Assembly (NCBI GenBank): GCA_973895155.1
Contig: OZ316894.1
Location: 22,134,001-22,198,000, forward strand
Length of the DNA stretch: 64,000 nt
Direction of reading: 5' to 3'
DNA from: Marsupella aquatica
Lineage: Eukaryota; Marchantiophyta
Below are positions 1 through 11,813 of the stretch, piece after piece. The translations under genes were made by a program, and so were the position numbers. The notes under the pieces are model-generated. The model did not search any database and was not told the DNA's origin. It worked only from the letters and a program-made list of their open reading frames with translations. Each line of letters opens with the position of its first letter. The first letter of the stretch is position 1.

Positions 1-375
1 ACCAAACCCAAGCTTATTCACTCCACCTTCCTCAAGATCTTTGACCCCTAGTTATATTTCTAATATTCTTTCCCCAATTTACTTGTACATAGTGCCCTTC
101 AAGAGCCAGGGTTGAGTGAAGCTTTATATGTTTCTTACCAAGCTTATTTATTAGTGCAAAATTTGTTAATTGTCTTTTAAAATCCACTTTATACCCAACC
201 TGGACATAACAATACTTTATGGATGTTTCAATATTGCTCTTTTTCAAAGCTCAACTACTAGCCATTCATTAGGCATCATAAAGGGCATAACCTACTTATG
301 TCAAATCCAAGCATGGATAGGTTTAGTTTGATAGAGTTGTTTGCGTCAAGAAGTGACATTACTCTTCACACAAGT

Positions 376-600
376 CTTCACACACAAAAGCGATAATTAT
401 AGGTGGTTGGATTCAAAACATTAATGGTATGAAAGTTCTTTTTGAGTTAAGGGACCACACGAGTATTTGCACACAAAAGAAATCTGGACGGTTGGATTCA
501 AAATATCTGACTGTATGAAAGTTCATTTTAACTTGAGAGACCACACACGTCTTCACACACAAAATGGATGTAGATCCTTCAATTCAAATCATCTAATGGT
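376..600. repeat. 86-bp tandem repeat, about 2.5 copies
   Basis: The phrases GGTTGGATTCAAAA and CTTCACACACAAAA recur with a spacing of about 86 bases, and CCACAC recurs at the same spacing (about 454 and 541). Two full degenerate copies and part of a third are present. The short ORFs that cross it are by-products of the repeat. Nothing else is recognised in positions 1-1130. Confidence 0.7.
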
Positions 601-3073
601 TGGACATTTATGGGGTGACATGGAATTTTCACAGAATTTTCAGATTTAAGGAAGTCTCTAACTGGACCCGTAAAAACTAGAATTGTAAAAGTTATTGGAG
701 TAGTGTCTAGTTGCCATGGTTTGTGAATCATTATGAAAGTCATGGTGTTAGGAGAAAAGCTGTAGATAGCCCTCATGCGGCTAAGAAAATATGACTTGTG
801 CCCCAAGGGGAATAATTGTGTGCTCCTGACACTTTACTATCAAGAACTGCAACTAAATATGCTGCAGACAGTGGGTGGTCTTGCAGGGCCTTACCGACTC
901 ATTGAGTTGTTGCAAGATCATAGGGCCACATTCAATGACCCCAAATTTTCGAATCTACTGTAGTGACACTGCGATCTCAGAGTTGATAATCAAGCAGATC
1001 ATCATTCTTGAATATCCCCTAAACTTGCATTTTGTTCAAATGTGGTAGAAGGTAGATCACGGAAAGATCTACCTTGGTGTGGTGTTGACTGCAGATGGAG
1101 AAATTGTGAGTATGGAGAAATGTTTTTAAGTGATTTTGGACTTGTAAGCCATTCCTAAGAATCATCTTCTGTTGTGTCGCTTCCTGATTTTAATGCTAAA
1201 GGTCATGAGGTGAACATCTCTATGTCTTTCTCAAAGTTTGCCCTCTTTGGACGCAATTGAGGTCGATGGTGTGATGATCCTCCCAGCTTCGTCACCTGGC
1301 TGTAGACTTGACAGCTAATTAATGAATTTCAACCACATTAATCGTTGTTTCTGTGTTAATGATGCGGATTTCTCCCAACGTTAAGCTAGATTGTTCTTCT
1401 TTCCTCCAGTCTTCTCATAATGGCATCTTTCTTACTTCAAATCTTGAACGGAACCTTCATTAATATTCTGGAAGCTCACTTAAAAGCAGGTTTTCAAAAA
1501 GCACTTGTAGTATTGAGGTCGATGGATTAGTTTTACACGAGAAACTGGACTGATTACTATTATACCAGGGCAGATATTGAAATTCCAATTGGATCTTTCC
1601 TCCATCGGATTTCCTTCTGTACCCTTTGTTTCTAATGTCATCTAATCTGCCTACTTGGAGTCTTTGGCGGTCAAGCCCACTACATATACAATAGGACAGT
1701 CCTCCGAGTCATCATCAGATCTGAGGACCAAAGCATTGCTTTGTTTGCCAATGAACTGTGCGCCTACCTTCCATAAGCTGATGTTAATTTTGGTTGTCGT
1801 TGCAATGGATGTATATTGTCCCAGTCAGTTTAATTTTGGTGAATGCAGTCACTCAATTTGCAAACTTGCCGGAAGACGGAGCTCCTGGTCAGGGAGCTGT
1901 AGGGACGCAGCCGTGAGGAGGTGGTCCGGGGGCAGGAGCTGCTTGCAGCCGGTGAATGACTGTTGCTCTTAAATTAATGCTGCTCTTTGTCGATGTATCT
2001 TAAATTTCCGCTATCTGGCATCAAGCTTGTATCGACAAGTAGTTATGGGTGCAAACATACCAGCCTCGCTGTTCCGCTTAGATTATTGATGAGTTCCACA
2101 TTTAATGTACTGGGGTGTAATTTTTCTGTAGGCACCTGTCCAAATGCCATTGATGATCTGTGCATTCAGTGCACTAGGAGTGGCTGTTCCAGGCGACCTA
2201 TGGCCTACGGAGGCTTGTCAAAGCATTCTCTTAGCTGTCAAAGAACTTGAATGAATATTCCCAGATGGGTTGCCAAAACTTGATCCAATAGAGGTAACTT
2301 ATTTTTTGTTTCTTCCATTCTTTCCTTGTTATCAACGTTCTGTTTGATAACTAGGTTCCTATGGGTATTTTATGTCAATCATGAAGATGTCTTTCTGTCG
2401 TTAGATGATAGTTGAGTCGATTGCTATTAGCAATATACTTAATGGAAACAATCAGCTCACGGGTCGACATTAGATGGCAACGACAGTATTGAGGAACGAA
2501 CTGACTTGTGGAATAAACTCTCTGAACAGGCCTATTTACTGAACTTGATCATCAGCAAGTGGTTATTCTCTCAAGTTGTTTCCTACCTGTAGACTTTGGT
2601 AAACCCAAGATATTTTACAATACTAGCATTAATTAGGTAAGGATGTTTCCAGTCGTACCCAAGGTAGTTCCATGATATGCTCCTCGGGTCTACTCCACTA
2701 TCTCTCCAGCGCCAACAATAACTCCGTCCAGAGAGTCATGAACTCCAAAATGAGAATACGAAGAAATCTGGCTCTGATTCATGTGGTAGGAGCCAAACTC
2801 ATGTGCTGCGTCTTTGAAATACCGTAAAGAAATGCGAGGTTTCCAAGACAGGACAAGATCGATTTCTGCTGAGTTGATCACAAATTCTCCTCGTTCTCAT
2901 TTTGCTGTTGCTGGTATCTCTGCTCCACTGCACATTCCGTGTTGATATAGAATCCAGCATCAGATTCTGCATTTCCAATCTAGTCTACATATCATGGGAA
3001 GAGCCGAAGGCAGGACTCGAACAAATTTGTCTGAACACCTAATTAAGTTTTTCCTCATCTCATTGTCCTCCTG

Positions 3074-3844
3074 CTAGTATCCCTGTTGCTGTTTCAGAGC
3101 CTGCTCCAACTGTGCAATGCGTTGGTCTTTCTCCCGGAGAAGGTTTTGATCACTGTCATTTTTGGATTCTGCGTCCGCCAATCTCTTCTCAAACGTTTTG
3201 ATCTCCTTTTCCCAAGCCTCGTCTGTCACCTCGAAAATCCCATGTGCTACCCGTACAAGTCGCCAAAGTGTAAGGATCACAAGCAATCCAACCGTGTCTG
3301 TGTCGAGAAAGATTTCTAAAAACAGAGCTGTACCAACCACAAATGCGTCCAGCACATAACCAGGATGGCGGAAAAAGTAGAGGCCATTAGAAACCAACAG
3401 AAGTATGACATTCAAAGCGAGAATGGACAAAATGGCAATGGAGATCCAGAAGACAACTTCCCAGGGCTCCGTTTTCTCAAAATCCACACAATGGCAAATC
3501 TCGAGGTAAGCAGAGCAGACATTCAAGTCAGTGGTCTTGTTCTGGATGGTCCTGAGTATGTCAACAGCCGTAGCAAAGAGATCTACCAGCAAGAGAGAAA
3601 CAATGAAGACGTGAACTGGAGTGGATTCCAGATACTCCGCCAAATCCTTCCGCCATTGCGCCCGAGTATCTTGTTCGATGATCCCGGCACGGAAGTCAAA
3701 AGCGGCCTTCTGCTTCTTTGCCCAAAAGCTCGATATGTTCTTTAGCGAGCCTTTGAGCTCGTCGAAACTGCCCGAATCACCAACTCCGTGATAGTCCACT
3801 GCTGCTTGATCTTCCAGCAACTTCTGGCTCAAATTGTCTGCCAT
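3074..3844 (-). CDS. HV1: Voltage-gated proton channel, Hv1/HVCN type
   Basis: A 256-residue membrane protein expected to conduct protons through a lone voltage-sensor domain. Four helices are visible: S1 (about 76-98) with Asp88 in LLVDLF, matching the selectivity aspartate of Hv1 channels; S2 (about 128-152); S3 (about 163-181) with Asp166 and Glu177; and S4 (about 186-203) with the signature LWRLVRVAHG, carrying Arg195 and Arg198. A charged coiled coil (about 205-253) follows, the usual dimerisation tail. There is no separate pore domain. Two oddities: the first S4 arginine position of animal Hv1 is Thr192, and the S2 acidic position appears to be Asn145. The reading frame is uninterrupted in one exon and begins at the ATG whose complement is at 3842-3844. 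Subfamily assignment rests on the S1/S3/S4 motifs read by eye. Confidence 0.87.
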   Translation of the reverse strand: MADNLSQKLLEDQAAVDYHGVGDSGSFDELKGSLKNISSFWAKKQKAAFDFRAGIIEQDTRAQWRKDLAEYLESTPVHVFIVSLLLVDLFATAVDILRTIQNKTTDLNVCSAYLEICHCVDFEKTEPWEVVFWISIAILSILALNVILLLVSNGLYFFRHPGYVLDAFVVGTALFLEIFLDTDTVGLLVILTLWRLVRVAHGIFEVTDEAWEKEIKTFEKRLADAESKNDSDQNLLREKDQRIAQLEQALKQQQGY

Positions 3845-5118
3845 GTCAAGAGCTAGCTGCTCTCCCTTTCACACCTACGAAGAGGATGATGTTCGAGCAC
3901 AGCAGCACTCGCTCCAAACCGTCGCTTCAAAACTTCAGAAAGCAATCAAACGTGGATGGTTGCCAAGGACGACCTCACGGCTGTCCAGTGTCATTCCGCT
4001 CAGCTCAAATTCACGTCTCCAACCATGATCCATGACAACCCAGCTCCTTCGTGCTTATAGTGAAAGAGGCAAACAAGTCTCAAATGTAATTGAGCTTCCA
4101 ACCGTTGTGCACTTCGCTCAGACTGGAGAAAGTACCACAGCATTTGTCAAAACCCAAGAAGGGTAAAAAATACTCCTTGTGCAGCAGCAGCCGATAGGAT
4201 TCCTCAATCGATCTGTTACACATTCCACCAATTTATGAATTTTCTTAGCGTTCGTCTGGACTCTAAGAAATACAGAACCTCTTTCCTCGATCTCCCTCAC
4301 ATTCAACAGTCAAAACGAATCCATGATTTTCTAACCCTTGGTCTTTTCGTTCTCAAAGAAAACACGGAGAGTCTCGTCAAGAAGCAGTACGACTGAATGG
4401 GGTATTTGGGCTCTTCTTGCAGAGTCTTAGCAAAGCTATGATTTTATTGCAAACCGTCTTTCCATCCAGAGTTCACACGCGAATAAAGCAAAGAGCAGGG
4501 ACAAAGATTTCTCTGCTCCTGCACTCGGTTTCAATTTCAATGAACGCCCTAAATTCAGTGCAGCTCATCCGCCCTTGTCGAATCATCCATTATTTCCTGA
4601 TCCGCCAGTGAGTAACTTTGAAATCCTCACCCTCACAAATAGATTGCATTCTGAGCTGGGCAGTCTCATCTCGCTTTCTCGTTTCACCCGACCTACAGTA
4701 CCAATCTCCAACTAACTGCGAATTGCTGCCCCCAATTGAGAATCAAGGATTGGGTCGAGAGAAGGTGCAATTACAGAACTGTAGTAACGGGAAACAGAAT
4801 TCCAACAACAATTCACATGATTTCATTTCACCTTAATTTCGGGGTCCACTGCTCATGGGTTGCGGAGTATTTCGGCTCTGACTTCATGATACTTGTTCCT
4901 GTCCTTGGTTTATTCCTGAATGTGCTTGTTGTACTGCAAGTGCAGTGGAGTGGTCCCTCCTCGATATTCTCTCTAATCTCCAGTGTGAATTTTAGTGAAC
5001 TAGTGTAGATAACAGAGTGCCAAAAACAACAAAGGCAGCCTCTTTGTATGCTGTCTTTGCTTGTTTCCCTTTGATTGAGTCTTTCAAGGCAAATAAAATA
5101 AAATAAAAAATAAAAAAA

Positions 5119-5343
5119 GGCTTAGCGTGCTATAGATCACATTGCCACAAAGCAAAAGGTGCGCAACCTGGAGAAATGATCCCACACGCAAAGACCCAAT
5201 TGAAGGGAAGCAAACACTGCAAAAAAAAAACAAAAAAGGCTTAGTGTGCTATATATCACATTTCCACAAAGCAAAAGGAGCAAAACCAGGAGACATGATC
5301 CAACACTCGAAAGACTCAATCAAAGGGAAACAAGCAAAGAGCT
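5119..5343. repeat. 118-bp tandem duplication in copy A
   Basis: Two copies start with GGCTTAG at 5119 and 5237 and share the segments ATCACATT, CCACAAAGCAAAAGG and ATGATCC. They are separated by an A-rich run. The same tandem pair is present in copy B (20104-20315), so it predates the segmental duplication. The short ORFs here are repeat by-products. Confidence 0.75.
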
Positions 5344-6758
5344 AGAAAAGCCCTAAGGACCCAAGCAGAGGCTTCAAAAAAGTTCAGATGAGCAGGTCTT
5401 TTTACATTGATTTGGATGCCAATAAAGTTTTAATGCAAATCTTTCCTTTCCTTGTGCTAATTTTTATCATTTCTTGGCTCTTTTGTGACAAAAAGCCACA
5501 GCATTAGGAACTTGCACTAAAACAGTCCCTACCTTTGATGGTAGGTCTTGTTTATTGGAAGTTATAGTTGGTCATAACTTATAACCTCATAACAGTCTTC
5601 AGTATTTTCTGTAGACTTTCCTTATGATTCTTACTTCACATTTGTCATATGTTGGTTATGTTACACATTTGTCATATGTTGGTTATGTTACAGTGTGCTC
5701 AAGTCAAGCAATTTATAGTGAATTTCTAGAGGTGGATACTGGTGTTTTCCCCTTCAGTTGAGTACATCCATGTCCCACTTGTGATCCTAGTTACTTAGGA
5801 CACTAGGTGTGGACCATTAGATGATCACACTATTGGACTGTTAGATCTTTATTTCTAGTTGTTTCTTTCTAGGTTATTGGGATTACTTGGCACTTGCCCT
5901 TTTCTTTTGGGTTTAGTGTTTGTCGTCTGTATACCTTTTTGCTTTAATTTACTCTGTTGTACTTTGTTTGGCACTTGTTATACTATATTTAATTTGCTTC
6001 TTTCGTTTAGGGGATGCTTTTGGGTTCTGAGGGCATGATTAGGTTGATGGTTGTTCCAGTTTGGCTTATTCCCCAATGTGCTTCTTACTTACAGTGAAGT
6101 GGGGCATCCTTGAGTTTTCTCCCTAATCTTCCTTTGTATTTTAATAGAAAAATTTATGGGTGGTCATAACTCATAACCTCATAGCCAGCTTCACCTTTCT
6201 TCTAGACTCTCCATGTGAATCTTCCTATTTTTGTCTGAGGTTATGGGTCATAACCATGTAGCCAGTCTGGACAGTCCGGGTCCTGTCCTTGATTTAGATT
6301 TGTGTTATCGGGGTTAGTTATGTGTAAACAAAAAACACTAATGTACGCATGATGGGATTAGTGCTGGCCATTTTATTAAGTGATGACAGTACCTAAGAGA
6401 TATACACTATCTCCAGCAGGATTCGAGCCTGAGACCTGCCCTGTCCCACTCACCTGCTGTACCACCTTACTAATATACATAGCTAGTAAATCAAGGCCGA
6501 ACAGTAGGATAAGGGCCCACAATCCAATGTGCATGCCATTGTGAGATTGTCTTTGCTCAACAATCTTGGCGGTCTCACTGACTAATAAAGTATTATACAC
6601 AAATGACTGATGGAATGACTCTACAATTGGTAAGTGATTGGGTTACTCCGGGGTTCTACCAGGCTTTTCAGTTCCCCGCTCAGTAGGGTGTTAGCCTTCA
6701 CGGTTCCTTTGTAGATTCCTTTTCTGGTACTTGTTCCTTGTAGGCTTTTGGTTGGGAG

Positions 6759-9700
6759 CAAGATGATATGGATGCAGGAGGCATTACGTAAACATTGGAT
6801 GCTTAAGGGTGATAGGTGTTCTCAGTTACAATTCAACTCCTTCAAAGAAAGGGCTTCGGTCAATGAGATCAAAGGGCTGTATGATGTGAAGAATAAGATT
6901 CTGGGCAAATGGGAGGATCTGGCTAAGATTGCGTCCTCATTTTACTCTAATCTTCTATCCTCTAAACACCGACCGTCTGAAGCTGAGTTAAATGCAGTGT
7001 TGGATAAGGTTCAACTCAGGATTTCGTCAGAAGATCAGCAATCGATGGTTCAGATGCTAGTTCTGGATGAGATTCTTGCAGCTACCAAAGTTTTGGGGAA
7101 GCATAAGGCACGTGGACATGATGGGGTCCCGACTGAGTTCTTCCTGAGTTCCTGGGATTTTCTGGGCCCACTTTTACTGGAGGCTCTTAAGGGCGGAGTA
7201 GAGGCTGGAAAGTTTAACTCAAATTTCCTCAAAGGTACTATTGTCTTGCTGCCAAAAAAAAAGGGATGAACTGAGGATTGAAAACAAACGTCCGATATCT
7301 TTGCTTACGGTAAGCTATAAGATTGGTACTAAGGCCTTTCAATTACGCTTGATCAGGGTCTTGATTAAGATTATTTCATCACAACAATATGCTTACCTAC
7401 CGGGCCGCTCAATCCATCATACCATTCTACTAACAAATGAAATGGTTGTCAAGGCTATGGATGATCCGGATCCATACGTTTGTCTAAGGTTGGATGTCAT
7501 CAAAGCTTTCGATAGTGTTGAATGGCTATTCATCGAAAGGATGTTGGTCAAAATTGGTTTCAGGCACCGTTTCATTAATTTCTTCAGAGCCATCACGAAA
7601 GGAGCTTCTTCTAACATTCTGATAAATGGAAAAGTCTCTTCTCCTTTTACTATTTCTTGATCGGTTCATCAAGGATGTCCGATTTCACCTTTGTTTTTCA
7701 TCATAGCTATTCAAGGATTGGATAGTATGATATCTGATCATCTGGCGAAAGGGCTATTGAAGGGGGTCCATTTCATGGATGTAAATGTGCATTTGGCACA
7801 GCAATTTTATGCAGATAACACTACCATTGTTATCAAAGCTAAAAAAACAGAATATCGACAATTGTAAAGGAATTTTTGAAGAGTTTGCATTGGCCTCTGG
7901 GCTGGGTTGCAATTGGGATAAGGCGTCGGTGATTCTGTTGAGTGAGAATCCCATACCAGCTGAACTGGAGGTTTTAAGTTGGAATTGGGAAAGTGTTGGA
8001 AACTTTTCTAAATTACTGGGCTTTATATTCGGTATTTAAGGAATTGAGCATGCCAGCTCTCTAACTCATATTCAAGGGATTCTGGAAAAAAAATTCTGTC
8101 GGCAAAGAAACGACCTATATCTTTTATGGCTCAGGTCTTATTTCTCAATCATATTCTTATGGGATCTTTATGGTTCATTTTCACGCTGTGGAGTGGCTCT
8201 GATAAGGATATTCATGCCATCAAATCGATGCTGATTAACTTCCTATGGGAAGGGCAACAGAGTTTGGCTCATCATTGGGTTGACTTCCGTATACTCTCTC
8301 TTCTCAAGAAAGATGGAGGAGTAGGTTTAATTTCGTTGGATCATCAGGTCACAGCACTAGCGGCTCGTTTCATTTTATTTGCACTAAAGGAAGGAGATCA
8401 TCCTCTTCAATTAATTTTTTGTTCACGCATTAAAATTATCAGCGCACAAGTGGGGAACTTGGGATTACTCTTGGATGTACAATCAGTGTCGCACTCTGCC
8501 TCAAGTCAGATCTGGAATCTGGTTCAATATCTGTCATTCTTGGAACAAGATAAAATCGTTGCTGCATTTTTCGCTCCTGGCTAATTTGTTGAACCTTCCA
8601 CTTTGGTCCCCGTCTTTCAATCATATTGATATCAAATCAATTGGCTGCAAATTGAATCAACACAATGAGTTGAGAGGGTTGGGCTTATATCGATGGAAAG
8701 ATGTAATTGATGCTTCGGCTGCTTCGCGTCACTGGGAGGAGTTAATTACATTGGGCGCTAAGTCCCAAAGTAAGAGAGCTTTTTCGGCTCTTATTGCCAA
8801 TTCTAAGTTCCCGATGGTTCCGTTGGATGCTCCGGAGGGGGAGGCTAAGGTGTTCATTTCTCAGATTCCCATGAGGAATGGAAACCTGGTTTGGGAAATT
8901 CAAGTGGAAAATCGGCTCTTAAAAGATATATGGAGCCCATAAGATATTCCGATTAGTCCCTCTAGTACTTATGTTTTACATGACGGTGTTCTGAGGAAAA
9001 AGAAACTGAACCAGTAGCGGGCGAGGTACTTCACAGTATGGTAACAGGAAAGGTGAAAATCTGGAATTCTCAACGCAGAGGTATGGGATTGATGGGGCCT
9101 ATGCTTGGAACAGTCGGTACTTCTGAAAGCGTTCAATGGAATGATGGACAAAAGTTCTTTCATGCTTCAACTGCTTCCATTCGGAGAATGCTTCAACAAC
9201 GGGATAAGACTTTCTTACATGGAATTGGCAAATGACGTATGGAATTCAGGGCGGTATCAGATCATATGGAGAAATATTTGGAAACAATTTAGAGAAGAAA
9301 AGATAATTCTGTTTCAGATTTGACAGCTTGCTCACAGGATTAATGCTACTCAACATTATACCGGCAAGAGATCTTCTTGACACGATGTAAATGGTATTCT
9401 TATTCCATTCTCTCGTCTGGATCCTCTTTGGTGGTGTAAGCGGTGCGACAGAGAGACTCATGAGGATATTATACACTATCAATGGACATGTACTGAATCT
9501 CAACAGATATGGGGATGGATTGCCAGGGTGATCGATGGGCAGTGCTATGATTCTTCAACCCTCGGTGGTGTCTTTCGGTGCTGTGCAGGCGATACTTGGT
9601 GCTCAGATTTCTGGAACTAGTAGGGGCTTTCCTTGTAAACTTTGGCATTTGATCCGGGGCCTCTCCAACTGGCATCTGTGGAAAGCCAGATGTTCTCTGG

Positions 9701-10320
9701 AAAAAGAGGAGATCCAAGTTTTGATCACTGGGATTCAGATTAAAATCTGGAGGGAGATACGTCTTTATCTCATGATAGCTTGGTCTCAAGGACTTCTACG
9801 TCATAGGGCTGCTGGCCGAAGTCTCCAAGAACTTAAAGGATGCATGATCAAAGATTTTGGTAGAGATAGTGACTTATTTAGTATTATTGAGGAGTCGATC
9901 ATTGTTGAGTATAAGCCATTATGGACTTTCGACCCGCCCTGAATTGTTTTCAGGTTCCACTTTTGGCTTTAGGGATCAGTTTTAATTTCTTTGGCGATAG
10001 GATCTTAGTTTGTGGATGGCCTGTCCTGTCTTTGGGATTGGCGCCTTTATGCAGATGTTTAGTCCCTAGTTTTATCACTTGGTCTCTTCCTGCATTTTTT
10101 TGCTGAGTGTGTCCTCATTTCTGCTCAGCTCCTTGGTTTTAGTCAGGTAGGCCTCGTAGTTGGTGCCTTTCACCTTTCCTTTTTGCCCTGTCCGCTTGGT
10201 CGAATGTGTTTGGTCCGTGAGTGAATTTTTGGCCTATGATCTTGTTTTGGTCTGGCCAGGTTTACTCCCGGTTTTATTGGGTTTTGCTTTTCACATAAGT
10301 AAAATACTCCTTTCAAGTAA
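6759..10320 (+). mobile_element. 5'-truncated, inactivated LINE (L1-type plant clade)
   Basis: Fragments of one LINE ORF2 run along the plus strand from 6759 to 9942, followed by a 3' region that ends in an A-rich tail near 10310-10330. The endonuclease half and ORF1 are missing, so the copy is 5'-truncated, as is usual for LINE insertions. Reverse-transcriptase blocks are recognisable: GHDGVPTEFF, NKRPISLL, LPGRSIHH, LDVIKAFDSVEW and QGCPISPLFF. It is clearly related to, but diverged from, the full-length LINE at 46608-53756. The 5' end sits exactly where segmental copy A loses homology with copy B. Confidence 0.88.
6765..9942 (+). pseudogene. LINE ORF2 remnant: reverse transcriptase and C-terminal region
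   Basis: The coding trace begins in the linker before the reverse transcriptase (IWMQEALRKHWML) and changes frame at least at the A-run near 7252-7262. It hits a TGA at 7658-7660 in place of a residue just before SVHQGCP, and shifts frame again near 7830-7870, 8040-8130, 8580 and 8940-9030. The catalytic box reads QFYADNT, so the second Asp of the normal YADD pair is Asn. The C-terminal part (about 8475-9942) matches the region of plant LINEs after the polymerase, with WKDV, W-rich and cysteine segments. It cannot make an active enzyme. Confidence 0.85.
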
Positions 10321-10371
10321 AAAAGAAGAAGTAAGCTCTCTCTCTAGGAGGGCAGACTGAGGCTTGTTGGC
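9943..10371. other. LINE 3' untranslated region and short spacer
   Basis: This is T-rich sequence after the LINE ORF2 stop, ending with an A-rich segment (AAGTAAAAAAGAAG) near 10310-10330. A short spacer leads to the TTA target site of the Harbinger element. No gene is seen. Confidence 0.6.
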
Positions 10372-10374
10372 TTA

Positions 10375-10395
10375 GAGCTATGTTCCATCAGCCCT
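10375..10395 (+). repeat. Harbinger left terminal inverted repeat
   Basis: Begins GAGCTATGTTCC and contains GTTCCATCAGCCCT. It is preceded by the TTA target duplication at 10372-10374 and pairs with 14537-14557. Confidence 0.92.
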
Positions 10396-10480
10396 GAATT
10401 GCAATACCCTTAAACGTCCAAGTAGTCAGGAGCCAATGAGAACTCTCTAATATTTTAGGGTGGTCCTCAAGTCGACGTGC

Positions 10481-10511
10481 AGGGTGGAAGGCCAGTCTGG
10501 CCTTCCACCCT
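10481..10511. promoter_or_regulatory. Perfect 15-bp inverted repeat inside the Harbinger 5' region
   Basis: AGGGTGGAAGGCCAG, one T, then its exact reverse complement. It lies about 85 bp inside the left terminal repeat and about 330 bp upstream of the Myb-like ORF. A role as a transposase/Myb-protein binding site or a promoter element is inference from its position only. Confidence 0.6.
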
Positions 10512-10836
10512 ACTTTGAGTGCCCTGAAGATGACCGGGAACTGGCAATAGTAGGTTGCACCCGACGTGATGACTTGTTATCTCCGGTGGCAACAAATAGT
10601 TCGGACGGTGTGCATGGACATTGGCAAACATCGATGTCCCACTCAAGGCATGGCGGTAGCGCCTAGTTTTTCTACTTGCGCCCAATACAGACATTCCGCC
10701 ATGGATTTTCAACGTAAATTTCCAGTATATTGCTTGCACTTCGATTGCAACCAAGCACCTTCATCCAAATCTTGCTACTATTCTGCTCGAGGCGTTCAAC
10801 TTGCTTTTGCCTGGTTCTACTGTGATTTAGTGAATT

Positions 10837-11813
10837 ATGGATACACAGTCGACAAACCACAGCACCACAATGGCTGGAATTGAGGAGGCGCACAATGCAC
10901 CTGCAAATGTCAATGTTGTCCGTCTTCCAGAGCAATTCTCCGAGAGGCAGTGGAAAATGCATGAGCTATGTCTGCTCATTGCTGCCAAGCGATTAGAGCA
11001 CGAATTTTCTTTGAACAACAGCTCCAGGGAAAGGATAAGAACTGCTGATCAGAAATGGAGAGATATCCAATCCGCCCTTGCTAGAGATGGGGTCTTACGA
11101 GTTTCTATGCAGATAACGAAACGATGGGAGAAATTGGTTACAGATTTTAAAAAGGTTTATGATTATCAGAATCATGTCGGTAGCGGACAGCCAAGCTACT
11201 ACGAGATGGCGAGTGAGGAAAGGAAGACCAGGAAGCTTCCAGTGAATTTTGCTCATGAGCTATTCGAGAGTATGGAACCTTGGATGGGGACTCAGAGAGC
11301 CATTAATCCATCTCCAAATCAAGTGGTGGATACTGGAAATGTGTAGGAGGAGGCTCACATTGAGAGCGAGCAGACCCCTGAAGGACCAGCCAGCAAAATT
11401 TTGGGGAACGACGTGGAGGTCGATTCTCCTCCACCTGTTCGAATGGAACCCTCCTCTATAGGAGTTGATGCAGCACAACGTCGAACACCACCTATAGGAC
11501 TTGAGGACAGAGGCATCAAGAAAAGTCAAAGAGACAGACTCGACGACCAATTCAAAAAGACAAGTGCTAACTTCTTGGAATTTCTGGGAAAAGACTCAGA
11601 ACACAAAAGTAGACTGGAGGAAACAAATAGAAACTGGGAGAAGGACAGGCACGATAGTGTTATAGCATTGGATTTAAAAAGCATCAAGACATTTTAGACC
11701 AGCAATCTAAGATTTTAGACCAGCAATCTAAGATGACTGATGCGATGGCAAATGCAATTGGTGGAATTTCTGACTCCATTCGGTTCTTTGCAACGGAGGT
11801 AGCACGTAGATAG
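10837..11813 (+). pseudogene. Harbinger ORF1: Myb/trihelix-like DNA-binding protein, broken
   Basis: PIF/Harbinger elements encode a Myb-like protein that binds the termini and brings in the transposase. The N-terminal domain (about residues 25-160) has the pattern of a trihelix/SANT-like domain: W at ERQWKMHE, ADQKWRDI, RWEKLVTDFKKVYD, GSGQPSYYEM, and LPVNF..ELFESM. An in-frame TAG at 11344-11346 interrupts it, after which the same frame stays open to 11697. A frameshift in the A-run near 11680 then moves the trace to a frame with a twice-repeated ILDQQSK, ending FFATEVARR before TAG at 11811. The lost product was about 325 residues. A start at the ATG near 10873 (MAGIEEAH) is equally possible. 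Confidence 0.82.

Larger units (their letters stand above)
1134..6758. repeat. Segmental duplication, copy A (carries intact Hv1)
   Basis: This block is collinear with 16158-22246 and strongly similar along its length, coding and non-coding alike. Homology starts near TTTTGGACTTGTAAGCC and ends near GGCTTTTGGTTGGGA, after which the two copies diverge completely. Copy A holds the intact Hv1 gene on the minus strand. Outside Hv1 I recognise no gene: 1134-3073 lies downstream of Hv1, 3845-5100 is its upstream region, and 5400-6758 is AT-rich non-coding DNA. The break on the right coincides with the first base of a truncated LINE. Confidence 0.9.

Noticed and set aside
1655-2250. Plus-strand ORFs in both duplication copies (also 16781-17020)
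   Set aside because: The equivalent ORFs in copies A and B differ by indels and mostly non-synonymous changes. There is no family signature and no splice context, so they look like chance frames in duplicated non-coding DNA.
2690-2881. Minus-strand 63-codon ORF downstream of Hv1, partly kept in copy B
   Set aside because: Copy B has an indel inside it and the few differences change amino acids. No recognisable domain; probably Hv1 3' flanking sequence.
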